This document shows positions 6,452 through 13,172 of a stretch of 13,307 bases of DNA, piece after piece. This DNA is from VFMC01 sp039796935 (lineage in GTDB: Bacteria > Actinomycetota > Acidimicrobiia > Acidimicrobiales > Ilumatobacteraceae): contig JBDKIV010000084.1 in the NCBI GenBank assembly GCA_039796935.1, forward strand, positions 1-13,307, read 5' to 3'. The first letter of the stretch is position 1. Each line of letters begins with the position of its first letter. The position numbers and the translations under genes were made by a program. The notes beneath the pieces are model-generated. The model made no database searches. It saw only the letters and a list, made by a program, of their open reading frames with translations, and had not been told where the DNA came from.

Positions 6452-7681
6452 TCAGGTTCGGGGTGCTGCGGGCAACGATAGTTCGGCTTGCTGGTCGGTG
6501 AGGTCTGCGACGGAGGCGGCGGCGATGTAGCGGCGTTCGGCGGCGATCATTTCGTCGTTGATCTCGACGAGGAGCGCGCCGACGAGGCGGATGACGGAGG
6601 CCTTGTCGGGGAAGATCCCAACGACGTCGGTGCGTCGTTTCAGTTCGCGGTTCAAGCGTTCGATCGGGTTGTTCGACCAGATTTTCGACCAGTGCGCGAC
6701 AGGGAAGCCGGTGTAGGCGAGCAGGTCGGTTTCCATCTTCTCGAGGCGGTCGGCGACACCGGGTGCGTAGGGGTGGAGCTGGTCGACGACAGCGCGCAGC
6801 TGGGCGGTGGCGGTCTTGGTGTCGGGTTGGACGAAGATCGTGCGGATCAACGCTGCGATCACTTGCCGGTGACGGTGGTTCGCGGCGGCGAGGAGGTTCC
6901 GCATGGCGTGGACGCGGCAGCGTTGCCAGCCTGCGTTCTGGAAGCAGCGGCGGATCGCTTTCACGAGGCCGGCGTGCGCGTCGGAGATCACCAGTCGGAC
7001 ACCGGCGAGGCCACGGTCGACGAGGTCGCCGAGGAACTCTTTCCAGAACGTTTCGTTCTCTGAGTCGCCGACATCGAGACCGAGGACTTCACGATGCCCG
7101 TCAGCACGCAGGCCGGTGGCGATCACGATCGCTTTGGACACGACCCGCCGGTTCTCGCGGACATGGACGTAGGTGGCGTCGAGCCAGACGTAGACGAACG
7201 GCTGATGGTCCAGGCGTCGGGTGCGCAGCACGTGGACGTCGGCGTCGATCTGGGTGCAGATCCGCGACACTGTCGACTTGGAGATCCCGCTGTCACAGCC
7301 GAGTGCTTTGACGAGGTCGTCGACTTTTCGGGTGGAGGTGCCAGTGATGTAGGCGGTCATGATCACCGCCCACAACGCCTTGTCGATCCGCCGGCGCGGC
7401 TCCAACAGCTCAGGGAAGAACGAGCCCTGACGCAGCTTGGGGATACCGATCTCGACATCACCAGCCGGTGTCGACACCAGCTTCGGGCGATGCCCATTGC
7501 GTTGCGTCACACGATCCAGCGACCGTTCGCCAGGGGCGGCACCGATCTTGGAGGTCAGCTCGGCCTCGATCAGTTCCTGCAACGCTGCCGCGAGGATGTC
7601 ACGTAACGCCGTCGAAAGACTGGCGTCAGTGCCGGTCAGGCGCGCGGCAAGGTCGGATAGGGCAAACTCGTGAGTGGTCAT
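6452..7681 (-). CDS. IS256-family (mutator type) transposase
   Basis: A complete 409-residue DDE transposase. The catalytic triad is Asp168 (VWLDATY), Asp234 (VISDAHAGL) and Glu341 (NNPIERLNRELKRR), with the family's CRVHAMRN motif at 255-262. The N-terminal region has the helix-turn-helix-type DNA-binding segment and RNGHRPK/TPAGDVEIGIPKLR motifs. Length and motif order are standard and I see no frameshift, so the element may still be active. The ATG at 7681 is about 75 bp inside the right terminal repeat. It lies in the same orientation as the host operon, so readthrough could still reach the downstream genes. Confidence 0.96.
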   Translation of the reverse strand: MTTHEFALSDLAARLTGTDASLSTALRDILAAALQELIEAELTSKIGAAPGERSLDRVTQRNGHRPKLVSTPAGDVEIGIPKLRQGSFFPELLEPRRRIDKALWAVIMTAYITGTSTRKVDDLVKALGCDSGISKSTVSRICTQIDADVHVLRTRRLDHQPFVYVWLDATYVHVRENRRVVSKAIVIATGLRADGHREVLGLDVGDSENETFWKEFLGDLVDRGLAGVRLVISDAHAGLVKAIRRCFQNAGWQRCRVHAMRNLLAAANHRHRQVIAALIRTIFVQPDTKTATAQLRAVVDQLHPYAPGVADRLEKMETDLLAYTGFPVAHWSKIWSNNPIERLNRELKRRTDVVGIFPDKASVIRLVGALLVEINDEMIAAERRYIAAASVADLTDQQAELSLPAAPRT

Positions 7682-7756
7682 CGTGCGTCCTTCTCGGTTG
7701 CTTGGTCGCTTTCGAGAATCGCACGATGACCACCATCACCCCGAGGATGGTGACCC

Positions 7757-7766
7757 GCTCCTACAC
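7757..7766 (-). repeat. IS256 terminal inverted repeat, right
   Basis: GCTCCTACAC mirrors the left repeat at 6418-6427. It lies 14 bp inside the premature TGA (7780-7782) of the Rieske N-terminal fragment. Confidence 0.75.
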
Positions 7767-7779
7767 CACGTGATGGGAC

Positions 7780-8733
7780 TCACCCTTTCGTTCGTGTCGT
7801 GGCCTGTCTCGCTGCGTAGCGGACGCTGTCATCTGCCGACATCGGGGCGATGTGCGTGTGGAGCTCGATCCGAGTGAGCGTGGGTTCGAGCGGGATCGCG
7901 TGGATGACCGAGAAGAACGTCGCACCAACCGCAATGCCGAGGTTCGGGAATGCCAGCATGACGACGGACCCGAACCCTCCGGGTGGCGTGGTCGGCAGCA
8001 ACGGAACGCCCGTGATCGCCGCATCGGGGTAGGTGCCCTCGCTGGTGGGTGGCTCGTCGAAGATCCAGTGCCGGCCGGGCGACCGGAACTGCTGACGGCG
8101 ATGATCGAGCCCGCGGATGCTGCGAGCGTGGAGATGCCAGAGGTGGTATCCGTCGATGTGGTTCTCGACGAACAGCTTCCAGTTCGCCCGCAGGTCGTGC
8201 CGCTCGACCGGCAAACGGTGCAACGCCCCCGGGTCAGTGTCACCCAGTGCTGCGACGACGTCACCGAGCCAGTCGTGAAGCGCGACCGGCGGCTCGGGAT
8301 CGGCGTGCACGAAGACCATGCCCCGCACCTCGGCCACCGAGGCCGGCATCAGACCGAGCTCGTCCGAGCACAGGTCGGGGAACTGATCCGGCTGCGGTAC
8401 ACCTGTCAGCCGACCGTCGAGCGAGTAACGCCACCGGTGGTAGAAGCAGCTGATGGTGCGACCTGCGTTGCCCTGCCCATCGAGCAACCGGGCGCCGCGA
8501 TGGCGACACAGGTTGTGGAACGCCGACAGGCCGTGCTCGGAGCGGACGACGACGAGCGGGACGCGCCCGACGTCGACAGTCACGTAGTCGCCGATGTCAC
8601 GAAGATCGCTGGCCATCGCAGCGAATGCCCAACAGCGCTCGAACAGTGATGCCTGCTCGGTGTCGAACCATTCACGAGACGTGTAGGCGTGCGTCGGGAG
8701 CAACCAACGTGCGCCGTCGGGCTGAGTGTTCAT
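7780..8733 (-). pseudogene. Rieske oxygenase alpha subunit, N-terminal part, truncated next to IS256
   Basis: A 317-residue reading frame with a complete Rieske domain (C76-R-H78 and C96-F-Y-H99) and the catalytic His pair (His197 and His202 in DGYHLWHLH). It stops at a TGA 14 bp from the IS repeat. It lacks the roughly 90-100 C-terminal residues that carry the iron-binding Asp; that piece lies beyond the element at 6145-6417. The product is unlikely to be active because the 2-His-1-carboxylate site is incomplete. The ATG has a good Shine-Dalgarno sequence (GGGGAG, six bases before). It follows the membrane-protein gene by 32 bp. It is distinct from the second Rieske protein, so the pathway had two separate oxygenases. 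Confidence 0.88.
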
Positions 8734-8765
8734 CGGTGCTCCCCTTCGGATGCGATCAGATGGTG

Positions 8766-9281
8766 TTAGGACTCGGTGGTGGCGACCGGTGCGAGATACG
8801 TACGCGATGGCGCAACGACGTCAGCGGCCGCGATGGGAAGCCACACGAAGAACACCGCGGTGAGGGCGTCGAGCGAACGCGGGCCGACCCCGCCGTGCGC
8901 GTGCGCGGCCGTGCCGACCGCCAGGAGCAGCACCGGACTCATCAACACGGATCGACGACGCCGTGTGCGGATGGCGTTCACGGTGTGCGCGACCAGCAGG
9001 AGGACGAGCACACCGAGGTTCAACATCCCGACGACGGGAGCATCGTCTCCGGCGAGCGGCGTCGCCACGGTGGCGGCGAGGCCGAGCACACCGACCGCTG
9101 TCCACAGCGCGATCCACCGTCCGGGACGTTCGAACAGGTCGCGTCGCGCACGTTCCGGCCAGTGGTGCGAGTAGTAGCGACGCCGGTGCACCGAGTTCGG
9201 GCGCTCGTGTCGAGGCACCACGGCCGCCCGCGCCGCCTGTCGGGGCCGCCATGAGGCCATCGGCGGACGGACCTGCATCAT
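8766..9281 (-). CDS. Four-helix membrane protein, unknown function
   Basis: A 171-residue protein. A basic N-terminal part of about 55 residues (RRRYYSHHWPERARRDLFER) precedes four hydrophobic segments at about 57-77, 86-106, 113-128 and 134-153. RRRR between segments 2 and 3 suggests the cytoplasmic side. I do not recognise the family. The ATG at 9281 overlaps the stop of the saccharopine-dehydrogenase-like gene by 4 bp, and a second ATG follows directly, so the gene is translationally coupled. The frame stays open 51 bp further upstream, inside the neighbour. Within an oxygenase operon it could be a membrane anchor, electron-transfer partner or uptake helper. None of these is shown by motifs. 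Confidence 0.72.
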   Translation of the reverse strand: MMQVRPPMASWRPRQAARAAVVPRHERPNSVHRRRYYSHHWPERARRDLFERPGRWIALWTAVGVLGLAATVATPLAGDDAPVVGMLNLGVLVLLLVAHTVNAIRTRRRRSVLMSPVLLLAVGTAAHAHGGVGPRSLDALTAVFFVWLPIAAADVVAPSRTYLAPVATTES

Positions 9282-10450
9282 CCGACGTCCACCCGCACCA
9301 CGTCCGTCCACCGCGACGCCGACGGCTCGCAATGCGGTGCAAGGGCCTCGAACAGCGCCTCGGGGTCGAGTACCGACTCAGGCCCGACGACGCCTCGCTC
9401 TGTGACGGTGCCGGCGAGCAGTTGGCGGGCGGCGAGGGCCAGCGGGATCCCGGTGATGCCCGCCATGCCGTGCGGCGCGGTGAGCAATCGTGCCGCAGCC
9501 GTGGCGGGGATGCCGCCGCGGATGCCACGGGCGAGCGCGAAGAACCCGGGCAGCTTGCCCGGGCCTCGCCGACGCAGCGACGACAGCCCTGCACGAGCGA
9601 TTCGGGTGGGACTCGGACGGTCGAGCTCGACCGCCGCAGCGTCGACCGTGAGTTCACCTCGGTCGATGTCGCGGCGCAGCCCGTCGAGGAAGGCGCCGGT
9701 GCCGTCGGTGACCACCATCAGGTTCGCGCTCGAGCCCGAGGGGGCCAGGCTACGGCGGAGCATGATCGGTTCCGGATGTCCGACGATGCACGCGTTGCCG
9801 TGGCCCCGACCGGGATAGTCGAGCGAGATGGACTCGAGCGGCGTCGTGGCCACGAGTTCGCCGGCGCGCACCGTCATCACGGAGCCAGAGATCTGCTGCA
9901 TCCAGTGCACCGCCGCCGCGCTCGTACCCACCTCTCCCGACGCTGCCGCGGCCAGGCGCTTCCCGTCGAGATCGACGTCGACCGGCCACGCAGTGAACAG
10001 GTCGACCACGTGGTCGAGGTGGCGCACAGCGATCGCCGCCAACAGATTCGACAACCCGGGGCTCGCGCCCATGCCGATCAACGCCGTCACGCCAGCCGCC
10101 ACCGCGCGGTCGTGGAGCGCGAACATCGCCTCGATCGGTTCCCAGTCGTCGCAGATGTCGATGTAGTGGGTTCCGACGCCGATCGCGGCTTCGAGGACCG
10201 GCAGCGCGAACCGGAAGAACGGCCCTGCCATGTTGACGACCAGGTCGGCCGATTCGATCGCGTCGCGCAGCGCCGAGGCGTCGCGCACGTCGAGCCCGAC
10301 CGCAGTCGCTCCCACCGACTCCGCGGCTCGTTCGGCTGCGTCGCGCCGGACGTCGGCGACCACGAGATCGAGGTCGCCCGGCCCGGCGAGCAGACGGAGG
10401 GCGGGCTGCGCCATGCCACCACCACCGCCGATCACCACGACCCTCGTCAT
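9278..10450 (-). CDS. Saccharopine dehydrogenase-like NAD(P)-binding oxidoreductase
   Basis: A 390-residue protein. It begins MTRVVVIGGGGGMAQPALRL, a Rossmann nucleotide-binding loop (GGGGGMAQ, 8-15), followed by VVADVRR with an acidic end of beta 2. The family stretches DLVVNMAGPF and THYIDICDDWEP occur at about 70-115. This matches the N-terminal NAD(P) domain of the saccharopine dehydrogenase-like family, which includes lysine-pathway enzymes and many uncharacterised reductases. The ATG overlaps the monooxygenase stop by 4 bp (ATGA). The frame is open for about 1.3 kb upstream, but that reading is a shadow of the monooxygenase. With a ketone-oxidising enzyme upstream, an alcohol, aldehyde or enoyl redox step is plausible. 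True saccharopine metabolism is unlikely in this setting. Confidence 0.88.
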   Translation of the reverse strand: MTRVVVIGGGGGMAQPALRLLAGPGDLDLVVADVRRDAAERAAESVGATAVGLDVRDASALRDAIESADLVVNMAGPFFRFALPVLEAAIGVGTHYIDICDDWEPIEAMFALHDRAVAAGVTALIGMGASPGLSNLLAAIAVRHLDHVVDLFTAWPVDVDLDGKRLAAAASGEVGTSAAAVHWMQQISGSVMTVRAGELVATTPLESISLDYPGRGHGNACIVGHPEPIMLRRSLAPSGSSANLMVVTDGTGAFLDGLRRDIDRGELTVDAAAVELDRPSPTRIARAGLSSLRRRGPGKLPGFFALARGIRGGIPATAAARLLTAPHGMAGITGIPLALAARQLLAGTVTERGVVGPESVLDPEALFEALAPHCEPSASRWTDVVRVDVG

Positions 10451-11940
10451 GAGCGCACCGCCCGCTGGAACTCGCGGCTTCGTTGCTCGAACCGCAGGAC
10501 ACCGTCCCGCAACGTTCCCCTGGTGAGCATGAGGCGGTCGAGCAGGTAGTCCTCGGCGAGCCGCCACGGCTGCTCGAGTCCCCGCTGAGGCATGATCCGC
10601 TTGGCGCGGACGAGATAGCCGGGCGAGAACGCCGAGTCGACCTCGACGGCGATCCCACCGGCAGGCACCGGCGCCACGGCCACGTCGGCGCCCACGTGCG
10701 CCCGTTCCGTCAGCACCCGACAGACGTAACGCGCCACGAGGTCGGCCTTCAACGTCCACGACGCGTTCACGTACCCCATCGTCCACGTGAAGTTCGGGAC
10801 GCCAGACAACATGCAACCCCGGTACATCACGGTGCTGCCGGGATCGACAGCCCGACCGTCCACTCGTAGCTCGGCCCCACCGAACATCTGGATCTCCAAT
10901 CCCGTGGCCGTGACGATCGTGTCGCAGTCGAGTGTCCGCCCGGATGCCAACGCCACGCCATCGCGTGTCAAGAGCGACACCCGGTCGGTGACCACCTCGA
11001 CCGTGCCTGCACGCATCGCAGCGAAGAAGTCGCCATCGGGGACGGCACAGATCCGCTGGTCCCACGGGTCGTATCGCGGCGAGAAGTGCGGCTCGACCCC
11101 GACGCCGGCCGGCAGTTCGCGTTGCACCCGACCGAGCAACAGTCGCCGCACCCGCTCGGGGTGCCGACGTGTCAACCGGAACCACCACGACGACGTAAGC
11201 GCGTTGCGCCACCGGGCGACCGCCGCGCCGAACCGGCTGGGGAGGAACCGCCGGAGCCACGAGTTGATCCGGTTCACACGCGGCACCGACGCCACGAACG
11301 TCGGCGAGCGTTGCAGCATCGTCACGCGGCTCGCACGTTCGGCCAGCGCGGGAACGAGCGTGAACGCCGTGGCACCCGAGCCGATCACCACGATCCGGCG
11401 ACCCGTTGGGTCGAAGCCATCTGGCCAGTGCTGCGGATGGATCACCGTGCCGGCAAACGCGTCGAGGCCCTCGATGTCCGGAGAGTGCCCGCGGTCGTAG
11501 CGATAGTAGCCGGAGCACATCCACAACCAGGAGGCGCTCCAGCGTTCCGAGGTGCCGTCCTCGCACTCCACGTCGATCAGCCATCTCGCCTCGTCGGACA
11601 CGAACTCGGCTGCAGTGACGCTCCGACCGAACTCGATCAGGTCGTCGAGTTCGAACTCGGCCGCCGTGCGCTCGAGGTACGCCTGGATGTCGGCACCCTG
11701 AGCGATCGAGTCGGTCCCCTGCCACGGCCTGAACGAGAACCCGAATGTCTCCATGTCGCTGTCCGAGCGGATGCCCGGATAGCGGAACAGGTCCCAGGTC
11801 CCGCCGATTCGGTGGCGGCGCTCGACGATCGAGACCGTCAGAGACGGGTGATATCGGCGGAGGTGCCAGGCCGCACTCAGCCCGGAGATGCCCGCGCCCA
11901 CGATCAAGACGTCCACCGACCGCGAGCGATCATCAACCAT
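10447..11940 (-). CDS. Baeyer-Villiger flavin monooxygenase, EthA-like
   Basis: A 497-residue class B flavoprotein monooxygenase. Signatures, numbered from an upstream ATG at 12003 (subtract 21), are GAGISG (36-41) for FAD, GGTWDLFRYPG (67-77), the Baeyer-Villiger fingerprint FxGxxxHxxxWP (F183 to P194) and GSGATA (208-213) for NADPH. Stretches such as FRYPGIRSDSDM, IHPQHWP and NASWTLKADLV closely resemble Mycobacterium EthA. It converts ketones to esters or lactones using NADPH and O2. I chose the ATG at 11940 because the 21 extra residues of the longer form have AT-ending codons and no EthA counterpart, and TATGAT lies six bases upstream. The 12003 start, 3 bp after the PaaX stop, remains possible. 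The stop overlaps the next gene by 4 bp. Confidence 0.93.
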   Translation of the reverse strand: MVDDRSRSVDVLIVGAGISGLSAAWHLRRYHPSLTVSIVERRHRIGGTWDLFRYPGIRSDSDMETFGFSFRPWQGTDSIAQGADIQAYLERTAAEFELDDLIEFGRSVTAAEFVSDEARWLIDVECEDGTSERWSASWLWMCSGYYRYDRGHSPDIEGLDAFAGTVIHPQHWPDGFDPTGRRIVVIGSGATAFTLVPALAERASRVTMLQRSPTFVASVPRVNRINSWLRRFLPSRFGAAVARWRNALTSSWWFRLTRRHPERVRRLLLGRVQRELPAGVGVEPHFSPRYDPWDQRICAVPDGDFFAAMRAGTVEVVTDRVSLLTRDGVALASGRTLDCDTIVTATGLEIQMFGGAELRVDGRAVDPGSTVMYRGCMLSGVPNFTWTMGYVNASWTLKADLVARYVCRVLTERAHVGADVAVAPVPAGGIAVEVDSAFSPGYLVRAKRIMPQRGLEQPWRLAEDYLLDRLMLTRGTLRDGVLRFEQRSREFQRAVRS

Positions 11941-11981
11941 GATTCGATCATACGCGAAACGATCGTCGAGCGTGCGATCAT
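11927..11981. promoter_or_regulatory. Cluster of four CGATCAT-type repeats with -10-like box
   Basis: CGATCAT occurs at 11927-11933, 11945-11951 and 11975-11981, and CGATCGT at 11960-11966. Spacings are 18, 15 and 15 bp. ATGATTCGATCAT (11939-11951) is a palindrome with 5-bp arms. On the minus strand TATGAT lies six bases before the monooxygenase ATG at 11940, which would give a leaderless transcript. The TGATTCG portion recalls the E. coli PaaX box. This is a good candidate binding region for the PaaX-family regulator encoded just upstream, but the match is short. Confidence 0.5.
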
Positions 11982-12006
11982 TTCCGGTGGACGGCGTCGT
12001 CATTCG

Positions 12007-12894
12007 TCACATGGCAGCGTCCTTCACCGCTTCAAAGACGGTGTCGTAACGGCTGAACAACGCAGGTGCCCCGACCTCGACCCGCAACGCGCCCATCGCC
12101 CGTGCCGAGCGCGCCAGGATCCGCCGCGCTGTGCGGCCCGGCCAGTCGTCGCCGAGCAGCTCCGCCGGCAACAGCGGATCGGAGCGGATGCAGGCGTCGA
12201 ACGCCGCACTCACCGAGACTGCCAGCGCCAGCGCCGCAGTGACATCGCCACCCGCCTCGTGATCGACCTCGCCGTAGCGGGCGACGAACACCTCATAGCG
12301 GCTGGCGAGCTCGTCGAGCGGCCACAGTGCACGAACCATCTCGATCGGCTCGGCGACCCCACCGACGTCGATCCGGTCGGCCGAAGCCAGCACCAGTCGA
12401 TCGCCGACACCGAGATCGCCCGCAGACCTGCGCAACAGCTCGTCCCAGTCGTGCGTGTGCACGTACATCCCGCCGATCAGCTGAGCACCACCCAAGGTGA
12501 CGATGACGTTCCTCAGCTCGTTACGGAGGTGACGCCGCTCCTCGTCGATGGAAAACCCAGCCAGGTGCCACCGCCCGTCCCACCGCTCGAGTCCAGCGTC
12601 CTGGCGATAGCTGAGCAACAGGAAGTCGGGTTCCGGTCCAGAGTAAAAGCGCTGACGTTCGGTCTCGACGAAGACCGCCTTGCGTCCCCGACCGTGCTGC
12701 TCGAACGCACCCTCGCGGACGAGCCGCGCCAGGCACAGGCGGATCTGGTGCATCGTGAGACCGATTCGCTCCCCCACCTCGTACAACTCGCTTGCCACCA
12801 ACGAGCCGTCCGGATGTTGCATACCGAGCACGAACACTCGCGTCGACGGAGTCTCCGTTGAGTCACCCGGTTCGTCGCCAGCCACGTCGATCAT
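12007..12894 (-). CDS. PaaX-family transcriptional regulator
   Basis: About 295 residues. An N-terminal winged helix (about 18-85, with LTMHQIRLCLARLVREGAF as recognition segment) is followed by the PaaX central region (ERWDGRWHLAGFSIDEERRHLRNEL, about 102-126, then GGMYVHTHDWDELL). The C-terminal region contains ALWPLDELASRYEVFVARY and LPAELLGDDWPGRTARRIL, both typical of the family. PaaX proteins repress aromatic-acid catabolic operons and are released by a CoA-thioester ligand; the ligand here is unknown. It is the first gene of the operon and ends 66 bp before the preferred monooxygenase start. The start is uncertain: ATG at 12894 or GTG at 12915. The frame runs on upstream into the tRNA-like repeat, which I regard as non-coding. 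Confidence 0.9.
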   Translation of the reverse strand: MIDVAGDEPGDSTETPSTRVFVLGMQHPDGSLVASELYEVGERIGLTMHQIRLCLARLVREGAFEQHGRGRKAVFVETERQRFYSGPEPDFLLLSYRQDAGLERWDGRWHLAGFSIDEERRHLRNELRNVIVTLGGAQLIGGMYVHTHDWDELLRRSAGDLGVGDRLVLASADRIDVGGVAEPIEMVRALWPLDELASRYEVFVARYGEVDHEAGGDVTAALALAVSVSAAFDACIRSDPLLPAELLGDDWPGRTARRILARSARAMGALRVEVGAPALFSRYDTVFEAVKDAAM

Positions 12895-12936
12895 CACAGC
12901 AGTCTCGCGGATCACGGCGGACTGACCGACTTCCTG

Positions 12937-12980
12937 TGCCCGGGGTGGGGTTCGAACCCACACTCCTTTCGGGAAGGAGG
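12937..12980 (-). repeat. tRNA 3'-end remnant, copy 3 (att-like direct repeat)
   Basis: It shares the identical 30-bp core (12937-12966) with copies 1 and 2: acceptor strand CCCGGGC, discriminator A and a perfect T-arm (12945-12961). The variable arm differs in sequence but is still a perfect hairpin, CTCCTT/AAGGAG around TCGGG (12963-12979). The 3' end reads ACAGG, so CCA is not encoded, and the anticodon side is not recognisable. Same orientation as the other copies. It lies directly upstream of the PaaX-regulated operon, so it borders block B on the right. It probably derives from another tRNA-Leu isoacceptor or a diverged attachment site. Confidence 0.7.
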
Positions 12981-13109
12981 AAAGAAGACACCCGGGATGC
13001 CTCCCGCGCCGTCGTCGACGGGCGCGCCCGTCGAGGTGCCACCTACCGCCGGCTTCGGGCGCCGCGGTTATGCGCTCTCCTGGTCGTCGGGCCAGGTAGC
13101 AGCTAGCGA

Positions 13110-13135
13110 GGGTCTGTCAGGAACTCGGTGTAACT
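13110..13135 (+). repeat. Probable end of second IS256-family element
   Basis: GGGTCTGTCAGGAACTCGGT lies about 40-60 bp beyond the stop codon of the partial transposase at the right edge. This is where the terminal inverted repeat of an IS256-type element is expected, and a CTGTCAGGAACTCGGTG-like end is common in such elements. The partner repeat is outside the window, so the boundary cannot be confirmed. Confidence 0.4.
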
Positions 13136-13172
13136 GGTCTGGCTGGTCATTGGTGTTGGGGATCCTAGGGCC

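Larger units (their letters stand above)
6418..7766 (-). mobile_element. IS256-family insertion sequence
   Basis: Imperfect terminal inverted repeats are visible: GTGTAGGAGC at 6418-6427 and its complement GCTCCTACAC at 7757-7766. Four further flanking bases also match, and scattered matches continue inward. They bracket a single full-length transposase gene, giving an element of about 1.35 kb, normal for IS256. It lies within a Rieske oxygenase gene in the same orientation as the operon. No clean 8-9 bp target duplication is found at these ends. GTTCGTG occurs at 6411-6417 and 7790-7796, but the second copy is 23 bp outside the repeat. The exact boundary is uncertain by some bases. Confidence 0.85.

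Noticed and set aside
6488..7606. Plus-strand frames opposite the IS256 transposase
   Set aside because: They are antisense shadows of the transposase, which has the complete DDE triad on the minus strand.
10451..11725. Very long minus-strand frame upstream of the saccharopine-dehydrogenase-like gene
   Set aside because: It is a Arg/Gly-rich shadow of the Baeyer-Villiger monooxygenase in another frame. The real gene begins at the ATG overlapping the monooxygenase stop.
12895..12963. Extended N-terminus of the PaaX-family protein (MWVRTPPRA...)
   Set aside because: The first residues are the translated tRNA-like repeat. PaaX proteins start shortly before the winged helix, which fits the ATG at 12894 or GTG at 12915.
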